Notes under the pieces: generated by a model
Database searches by the model: none
The model's input: the letters and a program-made list of their open reading frames with translations, nothing else
What the model was told of the DNA's origin: nothing
Assembly: GCA_023397905.1 (NCBI GenBank)
Contig: JAEWSZ010000121.1
Span: 1 to 15,325 of the forward strand
Direction of reading: 5' to 3'
DNA: 15,325 nt
Origin: Bacillota bacterium
GTDB lineage: Bacteria > Bacillota > Clostridia > Acetivibrionales > DSM-1351
Translations under genes and position numbers: made by a program
In this document: positions 6,428 to 14,224 of the stretch, piece after piece
Position numbering within the stretch: position 1 is the first letter of the stretch
Layout of the letters: the number at the start of each line of letters is the position of its first letter

Positions 6428-7399
6428 CTAGGCCCACCACATTCCTTCCGGCTTTTCCTCAAATATCATGACCCTCTTCAAGAAGGCAACCGCCTTTTCA
6501 AGCCCTTCCTTTGAGGTCATCAGGCTGTCTTCGTGCTCGATGGACATTACATAATCATAGCCCACAAGCCTCAGCTCGCTGCATATGGCCCGCCATACCT
6601 CTTCTCCGTGGCCGTAGCCCACTGTTCTGAACAACCAGGACCTTTCCGGCTCCCTCGCGAAATGCTTTGTGTCCAGAACACCGTTTATGGCGGTATTGTA
6701 CGGGTCTATCTTTGTGTCCTTTGCATGGAAATGGTGTATTGCGCCCTTCAATGCCCTTATGGCCGCCACAGGATCGATCCCCTGCCAGAACAGGTGGGAG
6801 GGGTCAAAGTTGGCTCCGATGATATCACCGCCAACCGCCGCCCTGAGCTTCAGCACTGTTTCAGGATTGTACAGGCAGAAGCCCGGATGCATTTCAAAGG
6901 CTATTTTGTCGACGCCGTACTTTTTGGCATACTCGGCAGTTTTCTGCCAGTATGGAATCAATACCTCATTCCACTGCCATTTCAATATTTCCTGGAAATC
7001 ATCCGGCCACGGGCAGGTTACCCAGTTGGGATATTTTGAATTTTCACTGTCGCCGGGGCAGCCAGAGAAAGTCACCACCCTGTCGATTCCCAATTCCGAG
7101 GCCAATTGCACCGCAGCCTCAAACTCGCTGTGGAATTTCTGCGCAATATCCTTCTGTGGGTGTATGGGATTGCCGTGAACAGAGAGCGCACTCAAGGTTA
7201 TATCGTGTTTTTTTATGGTATTTTTAAATTCAGTTATAAGGCCTTTGTCCTTTATAAACTTTACCGCATCGCAATGAGCCGTGCCAGGATAACCGCCGCA
7301 GCCTATTTCCACGGCTTCTACGCCTATACACTTCAAATATTCCAGCGTCTCGTCAAGGTTTTTGTCTCCGAACAAAACTGAAAATACTCCTAATTTCAT
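6428..7399 (-). CDS. Xylose-isomerase-like TIM barrel sugar isomerase/epimerase (long type)
   Basis: A 323-residue member of the sugar phosphate isomerase/epimerase family. The four expected metal ligands are clear: Glu169 (AFEMHPGF), Asp199 (NFDPSHLFWQG), His225 (HFHAKDTK) and Glu288 (SIEHED). It differs from the shorter isomerase at 4411 by a longer middle region (residues 112-150, rich in Trp and Pro) and an insertion at 230-262, so the two probably act on different substrates or steps. The start at 7399 is fixed by GGAGG (7406-7410) 6 bases upstream; the frame is open 9 codons further but without a better site. It follows the first oxidoreductase after 154 bases and is its likely partner. 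Confidence 0.9.
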   Translation of the reverse strand: MKLGVFSVLFGDKNLDETLEYLKCIGVEAVEIGCGGYPGTAHCDAVKFIKDKGLITEFKNTIKKHDITLSALSVHGNPIHPQKDIAQKFHSEFEAAVQLASELGIDRVVTFSGCPGDSENSKYPNWVTCPWPDDFQEILKWQWNEVLIPYWQKTAEYAKKYGVDKIAFEMHPGFCLYNPETVLKLRAAVGGDIIGANFDPSHLFWQGIDPVAAIRALKGAIHHFHAKDTKIDPYNTAINGVLDTKHFAREPERSWLFRTVGYGHGEEVWRAICSELRLVGYDYVMSIEHEDSLMTSKEGLEKAVAFLKRVMIFEEKPEGMWWA

Positions 7400-7553
7400 A
7401 GTCGACCTCCAATTAAATTTATTCATAGTTTAACCTGAGAATACGTTTTAAACTCCTCCCAGGCTGTTTCTAAAGCCAATTACGGTTAAAACCTCCGCCT
7501 TCAGTCGAATACTGCTTCCGGGCAATTGTATCTGAAGGTTTCAACGCCTGGAT
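7400..7553. other. Spacer between first oxidoreductase and long isomerase, with degenerate palindromic element copy B
   Basis: From 7472 the bases AAAGCCAATTACGGTTaAAA match the left arm of the palindrome at 13302. CCTTCAG (7498-7504) and CTGAAGG (7532-7538) form an inverted repeat across a longer interior. The spacer may carry a processing or attenuation hairpin within the transcript. No promoter stands out. Confidence 0.45.
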
Positions 7554-8630
7554 TTAGAAATAAACCGGTTTGCCCGTTTTTGCGGACTCATATATGGCCT
7601 CGAGTATCTGTGTGACCACAAATGCCTGCTCCGGCTTCACCGTCAGCTCTCCCTTGCCCTGGACGGCATTGATGAATGTCAGCTGCTCGATTACTTCCGG
7701 CTTTAAGCTTCCGCCTTCATAGAAAGCCACTCCGCCTGCGTTCAGGTCAGGCTTGGTCACGTATTGGCGGCCGTTTTTTACACCGTTGATCCTGAGACCG
7801 TCAAGCATGTCGGCTCCGCCCTCCGAACCGCAGAGAATGGTGGCCGCCTCAAGGTTTTCCAGTGTGTTCAGCGCCCAGCTGGATTCCAGCAGGATAGTAG
7901 CTCCGTTTTCCATGACAACAAAACCAAAGGCGCTGTCCTCCACGGTAAACTCTTCACACTTCCAATCGCCCCATGCATTTCCCGTATTCTTCTGGTTGTT
8001 GAGCTTGTGATATACTGTCCCCACCGCGTATTTGGGCTTGTAATTGTCCATCATCCAGAGGGTCAGGTCCAGTGCGTGTGTTCCTATATCTATCAGCGGT
8101 CCTCCGCCCTGCTCGTATTCGTTGAGAAAAACTCCCCAGGTAGGCACAGCCCTTCTTCTCAAAGCTCTCGCCTTTGCAAAATAAATATCTCCCAACACTC
8201 CATTTTTGCACTCTTCCTTCAGATATGTGGAATCCGGGCGGTAGCGGTTCTGGTAGCCTATTGTCAATATTTTATTATTGGACTTTGCCGCTTCAAGCAT
8301 TTTTTTTGCTTCCGCGGAATTTATAGCCATCGGCTTTTCACACATGACATGCTTGCCAGCGTTCAGCGCCGCCACAGTAATTTCACTGTGGGAGCGGTTA
8401 GGCGTGCACACATATATAATATCGATACTGCCGTCTTTCAGAAGCTCCCTGTAGTCGGAATAGGTCTTTGCCTCTCCCGTTCCGTATTCTTTTGCGGCTT
8501 TTTCCGCCTTTTCGATTACGATATCGCAGAACGCAACCATATCAACCAGTCCGGTAGCTTTCACACCCGGCATTTCTTTTCCGTTTGCAATACCTCCGCA
8601 TCCGATAATTCCGGCTTTTAAATTGGACAT
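7554..8630 (-). CDS. Gfo/Idh/MocA family NAD(P)-dependent oxidoreductase (first pair)
   Basis: A 358-residue dehydrogenase. The Rossmann loop is GIIGCGGIAN (7-16), the catalytic Lys99 lies in CEKPMAIN (97-104), and GGGPLIDIGTHALDLTLWMM (175-194) gives Asp181 and His185. It is related to the enzyme at 5148 only at family level, so it is not a recent duplicate. It is the first gene of the minus-strand carbohydrate cluster, divergent from the AraC regulator, with a very strong ribosome binding site GGGAGGAG (8637-8644). A TATAAT box (8692-8687) without a good -35 suggests a promoter that needs an activator. Substrate is unknown; sugar, inositol or glycoside oxidation is the expected role. Confidence 0.92.
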   Translation of the reverse strand: MSNLKAGIIGCGGIANGKEMPGVKATGLVDMVAFCDIVIEKAEKAAKEYGTGEAKTYSDYRELLKDGSIDIIYVCTPNRSHSEITVAALNAGKHVMCEKPMAINSAEAKKMLEAAKSNNKILTIGYQNRYRPDSTYLKEECKNGVLGDIYFAKARALRRRAVPTWGVFLNEYEQGGGPLIDIGTHALDLTLWMMDNYKPKYAVGTVYHKLNNQKNTGNAWGDWKCEEFTVEDSAFGFVVMENGATILLESSWALNTLENLEAATILCGSEGGADMLDGLRINGVKNGRQYVTKPDLNAGGVAFYEGGSLKPEVIEQLTFINAVQGKGELTVKPEQAFVVTQILEAIYESAKTGKPVYF

Positions 8631-8678
8631 AATTATCTCCTCCCGTAGCGCTTAAAATGATATAAATCACTTCAATAC

Positions 8679-8722
8679 ATATTAGTATTATATTGACAAT
8701 GATAAAGGTAATTTGCTAATAT
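8679..8722. promoter_or_regulatory. Divergent overlapping promoter region with inverted repeat
   Basis: The plus-strand promoter for the AraC gene is TTGACA (8693-8698), 18 bases, TAATAT (8717-8722). The minus-strand TATAAT (8692-8687) for the oxidoreductase directly abuts that -35 box. ATATTAG (8679-8685) and CTAATAT (8716-8722) are inverted repeats bracketing both elements. Simultaneous use of the two promoters looks sterically difficult. Confidence 0.6.
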
Positions 8723-8792
8723 CGAAAGTAAATAATCCAGTTATATAAGACAAAAACTGATGTGATAAAAATTATTATACAGAGGTCTGACA

Positions 8793-9593
8793 ATGAGCGC
8801 TTTTTTTGAAATTGCCCGTGAATCGGACAGTAAAATTCAGATTTTCAGAGCCATAAACAATATCTGCGAACCGCATTTTCATTCCAATATCGAACTGGTG
8901 TATGTGGTAGGCGGGGAAATCAACATTAATATAAACGGTCAGATCAAGACTCTGACCGAAGGCTGCATGTCCGTGGCAAACAGCTATGACATCCATTCCT
9001 ATTATAATGTGGAGAACTCTGACACTATTATTGTTATTATACCTGTGGGGCTTGTGGACGGTTATATCACCTCCATCCGTTCCAGGGTTTTCTCATCGTC
9101 CTTTATTGACAGCTGTGAAAACACAAGACAAATTTATTACATTATGAAGCAGATGCTCAAAAACCGGGATTCGGTCAACCACATCACAGGCAAGGGCTGT
9201 GCCTATTATATCCTGGGCTTGCTGCTGGACTGCGTCCGGCTGATCGACAAGCCCACAGTGAGCAGTACGGACCTGGCCCGGAGAATATTGGTCTACCTGG
9301 AGCAGAATTATCTCAATACTCTTTCAATTGAAACTCTGGCCAGGCATTTCGGCTACAACAAAGATTATCTTTCCAGGTTTTTCAATTCATACCTGGGCTG
9401 CGGTTTTAACAGCTATATGAACGCCCTCCGTTCCAGACATGCCGCTCAGATGATTTCAAACGGCAGATCGGATCTGACCGATATAGCCTTTATGTCCGGC
9501 TTTGGAAATTACAGGACCTTCAACAGGGCATTCCTCCAGTCCTATGGGATTACTCCCTCAGACTACAAAAAAAGGATTTCCGGGGCGGTGTGA
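8793..9593 (+). CDS. AraC-family transcriptional regulator with N-terminal cupin domain
   Basis: A 266-residue cytoplasmic regulator and the only plus-strand gene. Residues about 15-90 form a cupin-like ligand-binding domain with the typical PHFHSNIELVYVVGGE segment (27-42). Residues 163-262 hold two helix-turn-helix motifs: LSIETLARHFGYNKDYLSRFFNSYLG and LTDIAFMSGFGNYRTFNRAFLQSYGITPSDYKK, the latter being the conserved AraC signature. The start has AGAGGT 6-7 bases upstream. It is divergent from the carbohydrate cluster and presumably activates it on sensing the sugar or an intermediate, while the shared promoter region allows autoregulation. The family is certain; the ligand is unknown. Confidence 0.93.
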   Translation: MSAFFEIARESDSKIQIFRAINNICEPHFHSNIELVYVVGGEINININGQIKTLTEGCMSVANSYDIHSYYNVENSDTIIVIIPVGLVDGYITSIRSRVFSSSFIDSCENTRQIYYIMKQMLKNRDSVNHITGKGCAYYILGLLLDCVRLIDKPTVSSTDLARRILVYLEQNYLNTLSIETLARHFGYNKDYLSRFFNSYLGCGFNSYMNALRSRHAAQMISNGRSDLTDIAFMSGFGNYRTFNRAFLQSYGITPSDYKKRISGAV

Positions 9594-9628
9594 TTTACGG
9601 AAATTTCCGCCCCGGCGCTTTCTTTTTT
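9567..9628. terminator. Bidirectional terminator between convergent araC-type and secA-type genes
   Basis: CCGGGGCGG (9580-9588) and CCGCCCCGG (9607-9615) form a perfect 9-bp stem. On the plus strand TTTCTTTTTT follows (9619-9628); on the minus strand seven T residues follow (complement of 9567-9573). The left arm lies inside the last codons of the regulator. An inner palindrome CGGAAATTTCCG (9598-9609) offers an alternative fold. Confidence 0.8.
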
Positions 9629-12032
9629 AAATATCCCTGCCTGCAAACAGTGAAAATCTTTTGACTTTAACACTGTCATTAATAATATATGTCCAGGTGG
9701 ATGACGGCCTGTTATTTCTCTCCTGGATCAAAGTTTCCATATCCCTTGTAAAGTCCACCTTGTCCATTTCACATAATATTTTTACATCAAGTCCCCGATA
9801 GAGCCTGTCAAATTCTTCTATAACCAGCTTATGATATTCATCCAGCGGATTCTTTCTGCCGGCGCTCACAAGATGGATACCTTCTCTGATATCTTCACAG
9901 CATTCCAGAAAGTCATACCAGCTTTCGTCAATGCAATTAAGAGAGACTCTGCGTCCGATTTCATCCACTTTTTCTTTTCCGTGAAAAGCGCACAGCTCTA
10001 TGTACTTTTCCGGCTCTTTAAGCTCTGATGCAGAAGGCGTTCTCTTCAGCAGGATGTCCGTGCGTCTGGCGAAAAGGATCCTCCTCTGGCATTCAAGTAC
10101 ATAGGCATATTTCCCAAGGGTCCTTCTGATTTCAAAGTTCTGCCCGTCCACTACCCTCTGGATATGGCCGATCAATTGGTTTAATTTATTGTCATTTATT
10201 TTTTCAGCTTTTTTCAACCCGTTATATTTTGGGGGAAGCTCATCATATATTCCGTATCTTGTCAACAGTTCGTCCTCCAGACTGACATAGAATATGGAAG
10301 CTCCCGGGTCCCCCTGCCTGCCCGCCCTTCCTCTTAACTGGTTGTCAATCCTGACACATTCATTTCTGCTTGTCCCTATTACGTATAAGCCGCCCAGTTT
10401 AATCACTTCATCTGTCTCATCCGGATTACCCCGGTCTCCCAGTTTTATGTCTACTCCGCGGCCTGCCATGTTGGTAGATACCGTAACCGCTCCCAATCTT
10501 CCGGCCTGCGCTATTATCCCCGCCTCTTCATCATCATTTTTGGCATTGAGGACTACACAGCTTATACCGTGTTTCTTCAGCCTCTTTTCAAGCATCTCCG
10601 ATTCTTCAATATTGGCTGTACCGATGAGAATGGGCCTTCCGGTTTCATGAGTCAGGATAATATCTGCCGCTATAGCCGCAAATTTTGCCTCTCTATGGGT
10701 GAATACCAAATCAGGATAATCAATACGAATACATTTTTTATAGGGCTCAGCTACAAACACCTCAAGACTGTATGTCTCCCTGAATTCATCCCTGGAGGTT
10801 CTTGCGGTAGCTGTCATTCCGCTGATTTTAGGATACAGGCTGATAAAATTCTGCAATGTTATCCGTCCCAGAATCCTGCTGTTCCGGACATTATTCAGGC
10901 CTTCCAATGCCTCAACCGCCATCTGGAGCCCATCGTGCCATTTTCTTCTGTCCGCAATCCTTCCCGTAAACTCATCTATTATTTCTACTTTTTCATCCCG
11001 CACAATATAGTCCACATCTTTTTTCAACAGCGTTTTAGCATGGAGGAGGTTGTTGATCGAAGTTAAAAGTCCCAGGTTGCCGGCGTCATACAGGTTTCCG
11101 CAAGATAATACCCTTTCCAGCCTGCTTATGCCGTCATCCGTAAGATATACATTTCTTTGGTTGCCGTCGGTGAGATAATCCCTGCCCGGCCTGAGGCCCG
11201 AGACAATCTCCACCAGACTCCGGCCCATAGGCACCTGGCTATCCGGCATATCTCCTGCAATTATCATGGGAACCCTGGCCTCATCAATAAGGATAGAATC
11301 GGCTTCATCAACAATGGCAAAATTAAAGGGGCGGTGCACCAGTTCATCTTCACTGTATGCCATGGAATCCCGCAGATAGTCAAATCCGGCTTCCTTGGGA
11401 GTCAGATATGTTATATCCGCTTGATATGAAACTTTGCGGCGTGTGTTATCCATACGCTCCTGGATACAGTCCACGCTTAGCCCCCATGCCTCATAAATAT
11501 CTTTCATCCAGAGGGCATCCCTTTTTGCAAGATAATCATTGAAGGTGAAAACATGCACTCCCATTCCGGTCAATGCATTTACAGACACCGGAAAAACAGC
11601 TGCCAGAGTCTTTCCCTCACCGGTTGGAAGCTCCGCGATATTTCCGAAATGAAGGGCAACACCTGTGAGCAGCTGGGAATCAAACGGCTCCAGCTTCAAT
11701 ACACGGCTGCATATTTCCTTTGTTATGGCATAGCTCTCAATTAAAAAATCTGATATGAAGGAATCCTTCTGCATGAAGGCGTTGAGGAAAGCAGGATAAC
11801 TCAATTTTACCCTGTTCCGTGATTCTTCGGCATATTCATTTTGCGCACCGGACAGCCATACCGAAAACCGTTCTCTGAATTGCCTGATATGATCAGTAAA
11901 TTGATTCTCTGAAAAATTATTGAAACTGAATTTGTTTATTTTTCCCACTATTTCAGCATAGTCTGAAAAAGGTCTCTTGCCGGAATTTTCCGCCAAAGTC
12001 CGGTCTATTGTATTGAAAAATTTTTTGAACAT
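9627..12032 (-). CDS. Divergent SecA-like preprotein translocase ATPase (accessory type)
   Basis: An 801-residue SecA homologue, probably a second, specialised translocase motor. The Walker A is ELPTGEGKT (134-142) instead of the usual EMKTGEGKT, and the Walker B is VDEAD (241-245). The preprotein cross-linking region lies between about 250 and 390. The second motor domain has STNMAGRGVDIKLG (519-532) and RIDNQLRGRAGRQGDPG (561-577), with Ala where housekeeping SecA has Ser. A scaffold-like segment (ESWYDFLE to KNPLDEYHKLVIEEF, 703-741) is present, but the helical-wing region before it looks short. The C-terminus lacks the Cys-rich zinc/SecB-binding motif. GGGAGG (12039-12044) supports the start. 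It follows, overlapping, a small membrane protein and a CPBP protease. Confidence 0.88.
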   Translation of the reverse strand: MFKKFFNTIDRTLAENSGKRPFSDYAEIVGKINKFSFNNFSENQFTDHIRQFRERFSVWLSGAQNEYAEESRNRVKLSYPAFLNAFMQKDSFISDFLIESYAITKEICSRVLKLEPFDSQLLTGVALHFGNIAELPTGEGKTLAAVFPVSVNALTGMGVHVFTFNDYLAKRDALWMKDIYEAWGLSVDCIQERMDNTRRKVSYQADITYLTPKEAGFDYLRDSMAYSEDELVHRPFNFAIVDEADSILIDEARVPMIIAGDMPDSQVPMGRSLVEIVSGLRPGRDYLTDGNQRNVYLTDDGISRLERVLSCGNLYDAGNLGLLTSINNLLHAKTLLKKDVDYIVRDEKVEIIDEFTGRIADRRKWHDGLQMAVEALEGLNNVRNSRILGRITLQNFISLYPKISGMTATARTSRDEFRETYSLEVFVAEPYKKCIRIDYPDLVFTHREAKFAAIAADIILTHETGRPILIGTANIEESEMLEKRLKKHGISCVVLNAKNDDEEAGIIAQAGRLGAVTVSTNMAGRGVDIKLGDRGNPDETDEVIKLGGLYVIGTSRNECVRIDNQLRGRAGRQGDPGASIFYVSLEDELLTRYGIYDELPPKYNGLKKAEKINDNKLNQLIGHIQRVVDGQNFEIRRTLGKYAYVLECQRRILFARRTDILLKRTPSASELKEPEKYIELCAFHGKEKVDEIGRRVSLNCIDESWYDFLECCEDIREGIHLVSAGRKNPLDEYHKLVIEEFDRLYRGLDVKILCEMDKVDFTRDMETLIQERNNRPSSTWTYIINDSVKVKRFSLFAGRDI

Positions 12033-12294
12033 AAAAAACCTCCCGTATTTTTGAATAAAACATTCCGAATACGGTGGCCTCCGGGTCTTTTCTTACCCTG
12101 TATATGATTATTATAAGATTATTCAGACGTCCTAAAATATCCAGATCAATAATAAAATGTCCCGAAATCAATATGCAGCACAAAACGGCGGCTCCTATGC
12201 CAATAAAGCATATGAGCACATCTTTGAACACTTCCAGCTGCACAATAAGTAAATTCGGTATGAAATTGGATAAAAGGAGCATCATCAATTCCAT
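11953..12294 (-). CDS. Small predicted membrane protein overlapping the start of the secA-like gene
   Basis: A 113-residue frame beginning MELMMLLLSNFIPNLL. Residues 26-48 (VLICFIGIGAAVLCCILISGHFI) form a probable membrane span, and a second hydrophobic stretch lies at 59-65 before a basic region (YRVRKD). I do not recognise the family. The ATG at 12294 has GAGG at 9 bases; an ATG at 12300 has it at only 3. The frame fills the gap between the protease stop (12306) and the secA-like gene and then runs 80 bases into the latter in another frame. Tight packing and a plausible membrane protein favour a real gene; the long out-of-frame overlap argues for caution. Confidence 0.5.
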   Translation of the reverse strand: MELMMLLLSNFIPNLLIVQLEVFKDVLICFIGIGAAVLCCILISGHFIIDLDILGRLNNLIIIIYRVRKDPEATVFGMFYSKIREVFYVQKIFQYNRPDFGGKFRQETFFRLC

Positions 12295-12305
12295 TTGCAT
12301 TAACC

Positions 12306-13280
12306 TCAATTTAAATCTAATTCAACTTTTGCTTTTCTGCCCTTCAGCAATAACGTCAGTGCAATTGCAGCCGCCAAAACCGCTGTGACTGCCAGACCAC
12401 CCTCCAGGCCAAAGCTGCCGCCGTTAATTATGCTATTGCCTTCCGTGGGCGTAAAGGATAATACCGAGGCTTTTATCTGTATACCGCTGACAGCTATCCC
12501 GTAAATATTTCCCTGGGCAAAGTTCCAGACGGAATGAATGGCGCATGTGCCCCATAGGCTGTCTGCCCTCAATGTGTATACAGAAGCGAAAATGCCGTAC
12601 AATGTAAGATTGATTATGGGCAGCAGCGATATCCCGTTGTTTGCCATGTGCATCAGCGCAAATATGACCGAATTGAGAAGAATTGCAAGTATTACCGGTT
12701 TCTTAGCCGCAACCGACACCATGAAATAACCTCTCATCAGCACCTCCTCGCTCATTCCCTGAAAAAGAAAAGCGAACAGGAAAACAATCACCATCCCCAG
12801 GCTGTTTCCAAGCACCACCCCATTAAACTCCAGCGTTCCCGCAAGCCAGCATATCAGTACTGCCGCACTGAACATAACAGCTCCCACAAGCAGCCCCGAA
12901 GCATATCCCCATATGGCCTTCCGCTTCCCCAGACCCATGGAATACAGGCTGCGCTTTTCAATAAACCTGCAATATATTATAACAAGAAAAATCGATATGG
13001 CTGTACCGAACAGCATTGCTAAACTTGTACCGTCTCCGCCGGTCAAATCCGAAACATAATTTTGATCGAAGGACGTACCGTCACCCGGGGTGATCCTGCC
13101 GTTGGAAACATCACCTATGACCTTGGCTACCGCAAAAAATATCACCGGGATACTGGCGGCTATTTGTGTGACTATCAATACAGCTATAAATATCAGGATC
13201 TGTATTGCCAGTCCGGGCCGAAATTTTGCTTTTTGCGCTTCCAAAACCATCGTGGGCCTGTTTTTTAAGATATCAAGCAT
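12306..13280 (-). CDS. CPBP (CAAX/bacteriocin-immunity type) intramembrane metalloprotease
   Basis: A 324-residue multi-span membrane protein of the CPBP/Abi family. The conserved motifs are complete: EEVLMRGYF (178-186) with the two glutamates and Arg183, FALMHMANNG with His211, and HSVWNFAQG with His249 and Asn253. Hydrophobic spans lie at about 24-55, 87-104, 126-148, 160-176, 195-212, 218-236 and 294-312. A Gly/Asp-rich extracytoplasmic loop (55-85) separates the first two spans. Family members include CAAX prenyl proteases and bacteriocin self-immunity proteins. AAGGAGG (13287-13293) sits 6 bases upstream. It is followed at once by the small membrane protein and the secA-like gene, so a role in processing or protection linked to export is possible. 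Confidence 0.9.
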   Translation of the reverse strand: MLDILKNRPTMVLEAQKAKFRPGLAIQILIFIAVLIVTQIAASIPVIFFAVAKVIGDVSNGRITPGDGTSFDQNYVSDLTGGDGTSLAMLFGTAISIFLVIIYCRFIEKRSLYSMGLGKRKAIWGYASGLLVGAVMFSAAVLICWLAGTLEFNGVVLGNSLGMVIVFLFAFLFQGMSEEVLMRGYFMVSVAAKKPVILAILLNSVIFALMHMANNGISLLPIINLTLYGIFASVYTLRADSLWGTCAIHSVWNFAQGNIYGIAVSGIQIKASVLSFTPTEGNSIINGGSFGLEGGLAVTAVLAAAIALTLLLKGRKAKVELDLN

Positions 13281-13301
13281 ACCGCACCTCCTTGTTTTAC
13301 C

Positions 13302-13353
13302 AAAGTCAATTACGGTTGAAAGCCTTCGCTTTCAGCCCATAGTAATCGACTTT
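13302..13353. repeat. Palindromic intergenic element, copy C (best preserved)
   Basis: Outer arms AAAGTCAATTAC (13302-13313) and GTAATCGACTTT (13342-13353) pair with one mismatch. Inner arms TTGAAAGC (13316-13323) and GCTTTCAG (13328-13335) enclose the loop CTTC. GG/CC pairing joins the two stems, leaving a 4-base bulge. The resulting hairpin of about 22 pairs lies 8 bases upstream of the ribosome binding site of the protease gene. Related left arms occur at 1332 and 7472. Confidence 0.75.
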
Positions 13354-13399
13354 TAACAAGTTTATCATATTATATAATCTATATTCAATATATAAATAT

Positions 13400-14224
13400 T
13401 TATTTGATATCGCGCCTGTTAAATGAGTCAAGTGCGGTATAACCCATGCATATTAACAGCACCGCAAGATACACCAGTGAGAACGTCAATGAATTATTCA
13501 CCTGACCCGGCAGGGTATTTTGAGCCGTGTCGGAAAAAATCTTTGAGGTTATTTCCATATTGTTAAAGGGTATGAATCTGCGCCATTCACCGCTGGTAAA
13601 CATCATAAGCAATGTATTCGCCTGGCCTCCCACGAAGTACACCGCCAGGGAAATAGCCACTGAGGCGGCCGTGTTTCTGGTCAGTATTGACAGCATAAAG
13701 GCAAATAACGTAAATACTATAACCGTAATAAAATCCGTAAACAGTGCCGCAAATTTAAACAGGTAATAGTTCATCTCGTGTTCCGTTCCGTTTTTGGTAA
13801 ATGTATATGTTCCGCCGAAATCAAAACCAAAAAGGAGACCGCTTGCCAGCAGGGAAAAAGCGTAGATAATAAGCGCCGCAATAACTCCCACGCTCAGCAG
13901 GGACAGAAATTTTGCGGTGAATATTTTCCACCTCTTTACGGGGGATATTATCAAGGATTTTATCGAACCGGTTGAGATCTCACTTGAAACACTTCCGCCG
14001 GCTAAAATCATCACAAGAATAACCAGCATGAAAATCCCCACGCTCAGCATATTGGACAATACGTTCAAACCGTCTATTTTCATGTCATTGTACACCTGCT
14101 GATATTTTAGCAGAGCTCCGAACGCAAAAATCATTGCAAGGGTAATTGCCATCAATACCATTACGCTTACTTTTTTCCCGATCTTGATCATTTCATTTGT
14201 ATATAAAGCCATTATTTTACGCAA
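13400..14224 (-). CDS. ABC-2 type transporter permease (BcrB/NatB-like)
   Basis: A 274-residue integral membrane subunit of an ABC exporter. Spans lie at about 19-40, 60-80, 108-132, 155-185, 190-210 and 245-266. The cytoplasmic stretch GGSVSSEISTGSIKSLIISPVKRWKIFTAKFL (81-112) is typical of ABC-2 permeases. I take the TTG at 14224 as start because GGAGGAGGG, lying in the three Gly codons at the end of the ATPase gene, is at correct spacing (7-8 bases). The in-frame ATG at 14212 would be about 20 bases away. The gene overlaps the ATPase by 8 bases, so the two are coupled and form one transporter. The cargo is unknown; the relatives export peptide antibiotics, lipids or sodium. Confidence 0.9.
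   Translation of the reverse strand: MRKIMALYTNEMIKIGKKVSVMVLMAITLAMIFAFGALLKYQQVYNDMKIDGLNVLSNMLSVGIFMLVILVMILAGGSVSSEISTGSIKSLIISPVKRWKIFTAKFLSLLSVGVIAALIIYAFSLLASGLLFGFDFGGTYTFTKNGTEHEMNYYLFKFAALFTDFITVIVFTLFAFMLSILTRNTAASVAISLAVYFVGGQANTLLMMFTSGEWRRFIPFNNMEITSKIFSDTAQNTLPGQVNNSLTFSLVYLAVLLICMGYTALDSFNRRDIK

Noticed and set aside
7764..8621. 285-codon plus-strand frame opposite the first oxidoreductase
   Set aside because: It is the antisense shadow of a clear Gfo/Idh/MocA gene and resembles no family.
8775..8996. 73-codon minus-strand frame in the start of the AraC-type gene
   Set aside because: It overlaps the cupin domain in antisense and has no supporting signals.
12074..12388. 104-codon plus-strand frame opposite the small membrane protein
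   Set aside because: It crosses two minus-strand gene boundaries and has no recognisable features. The minus-strand frame fits the gene order better.
12790..12806. CCCAGGCTGTTTC shared between the protease gene and the spacer at 7458
   Set aside because: A short match in coding sequence without extension on either side; likely chance.
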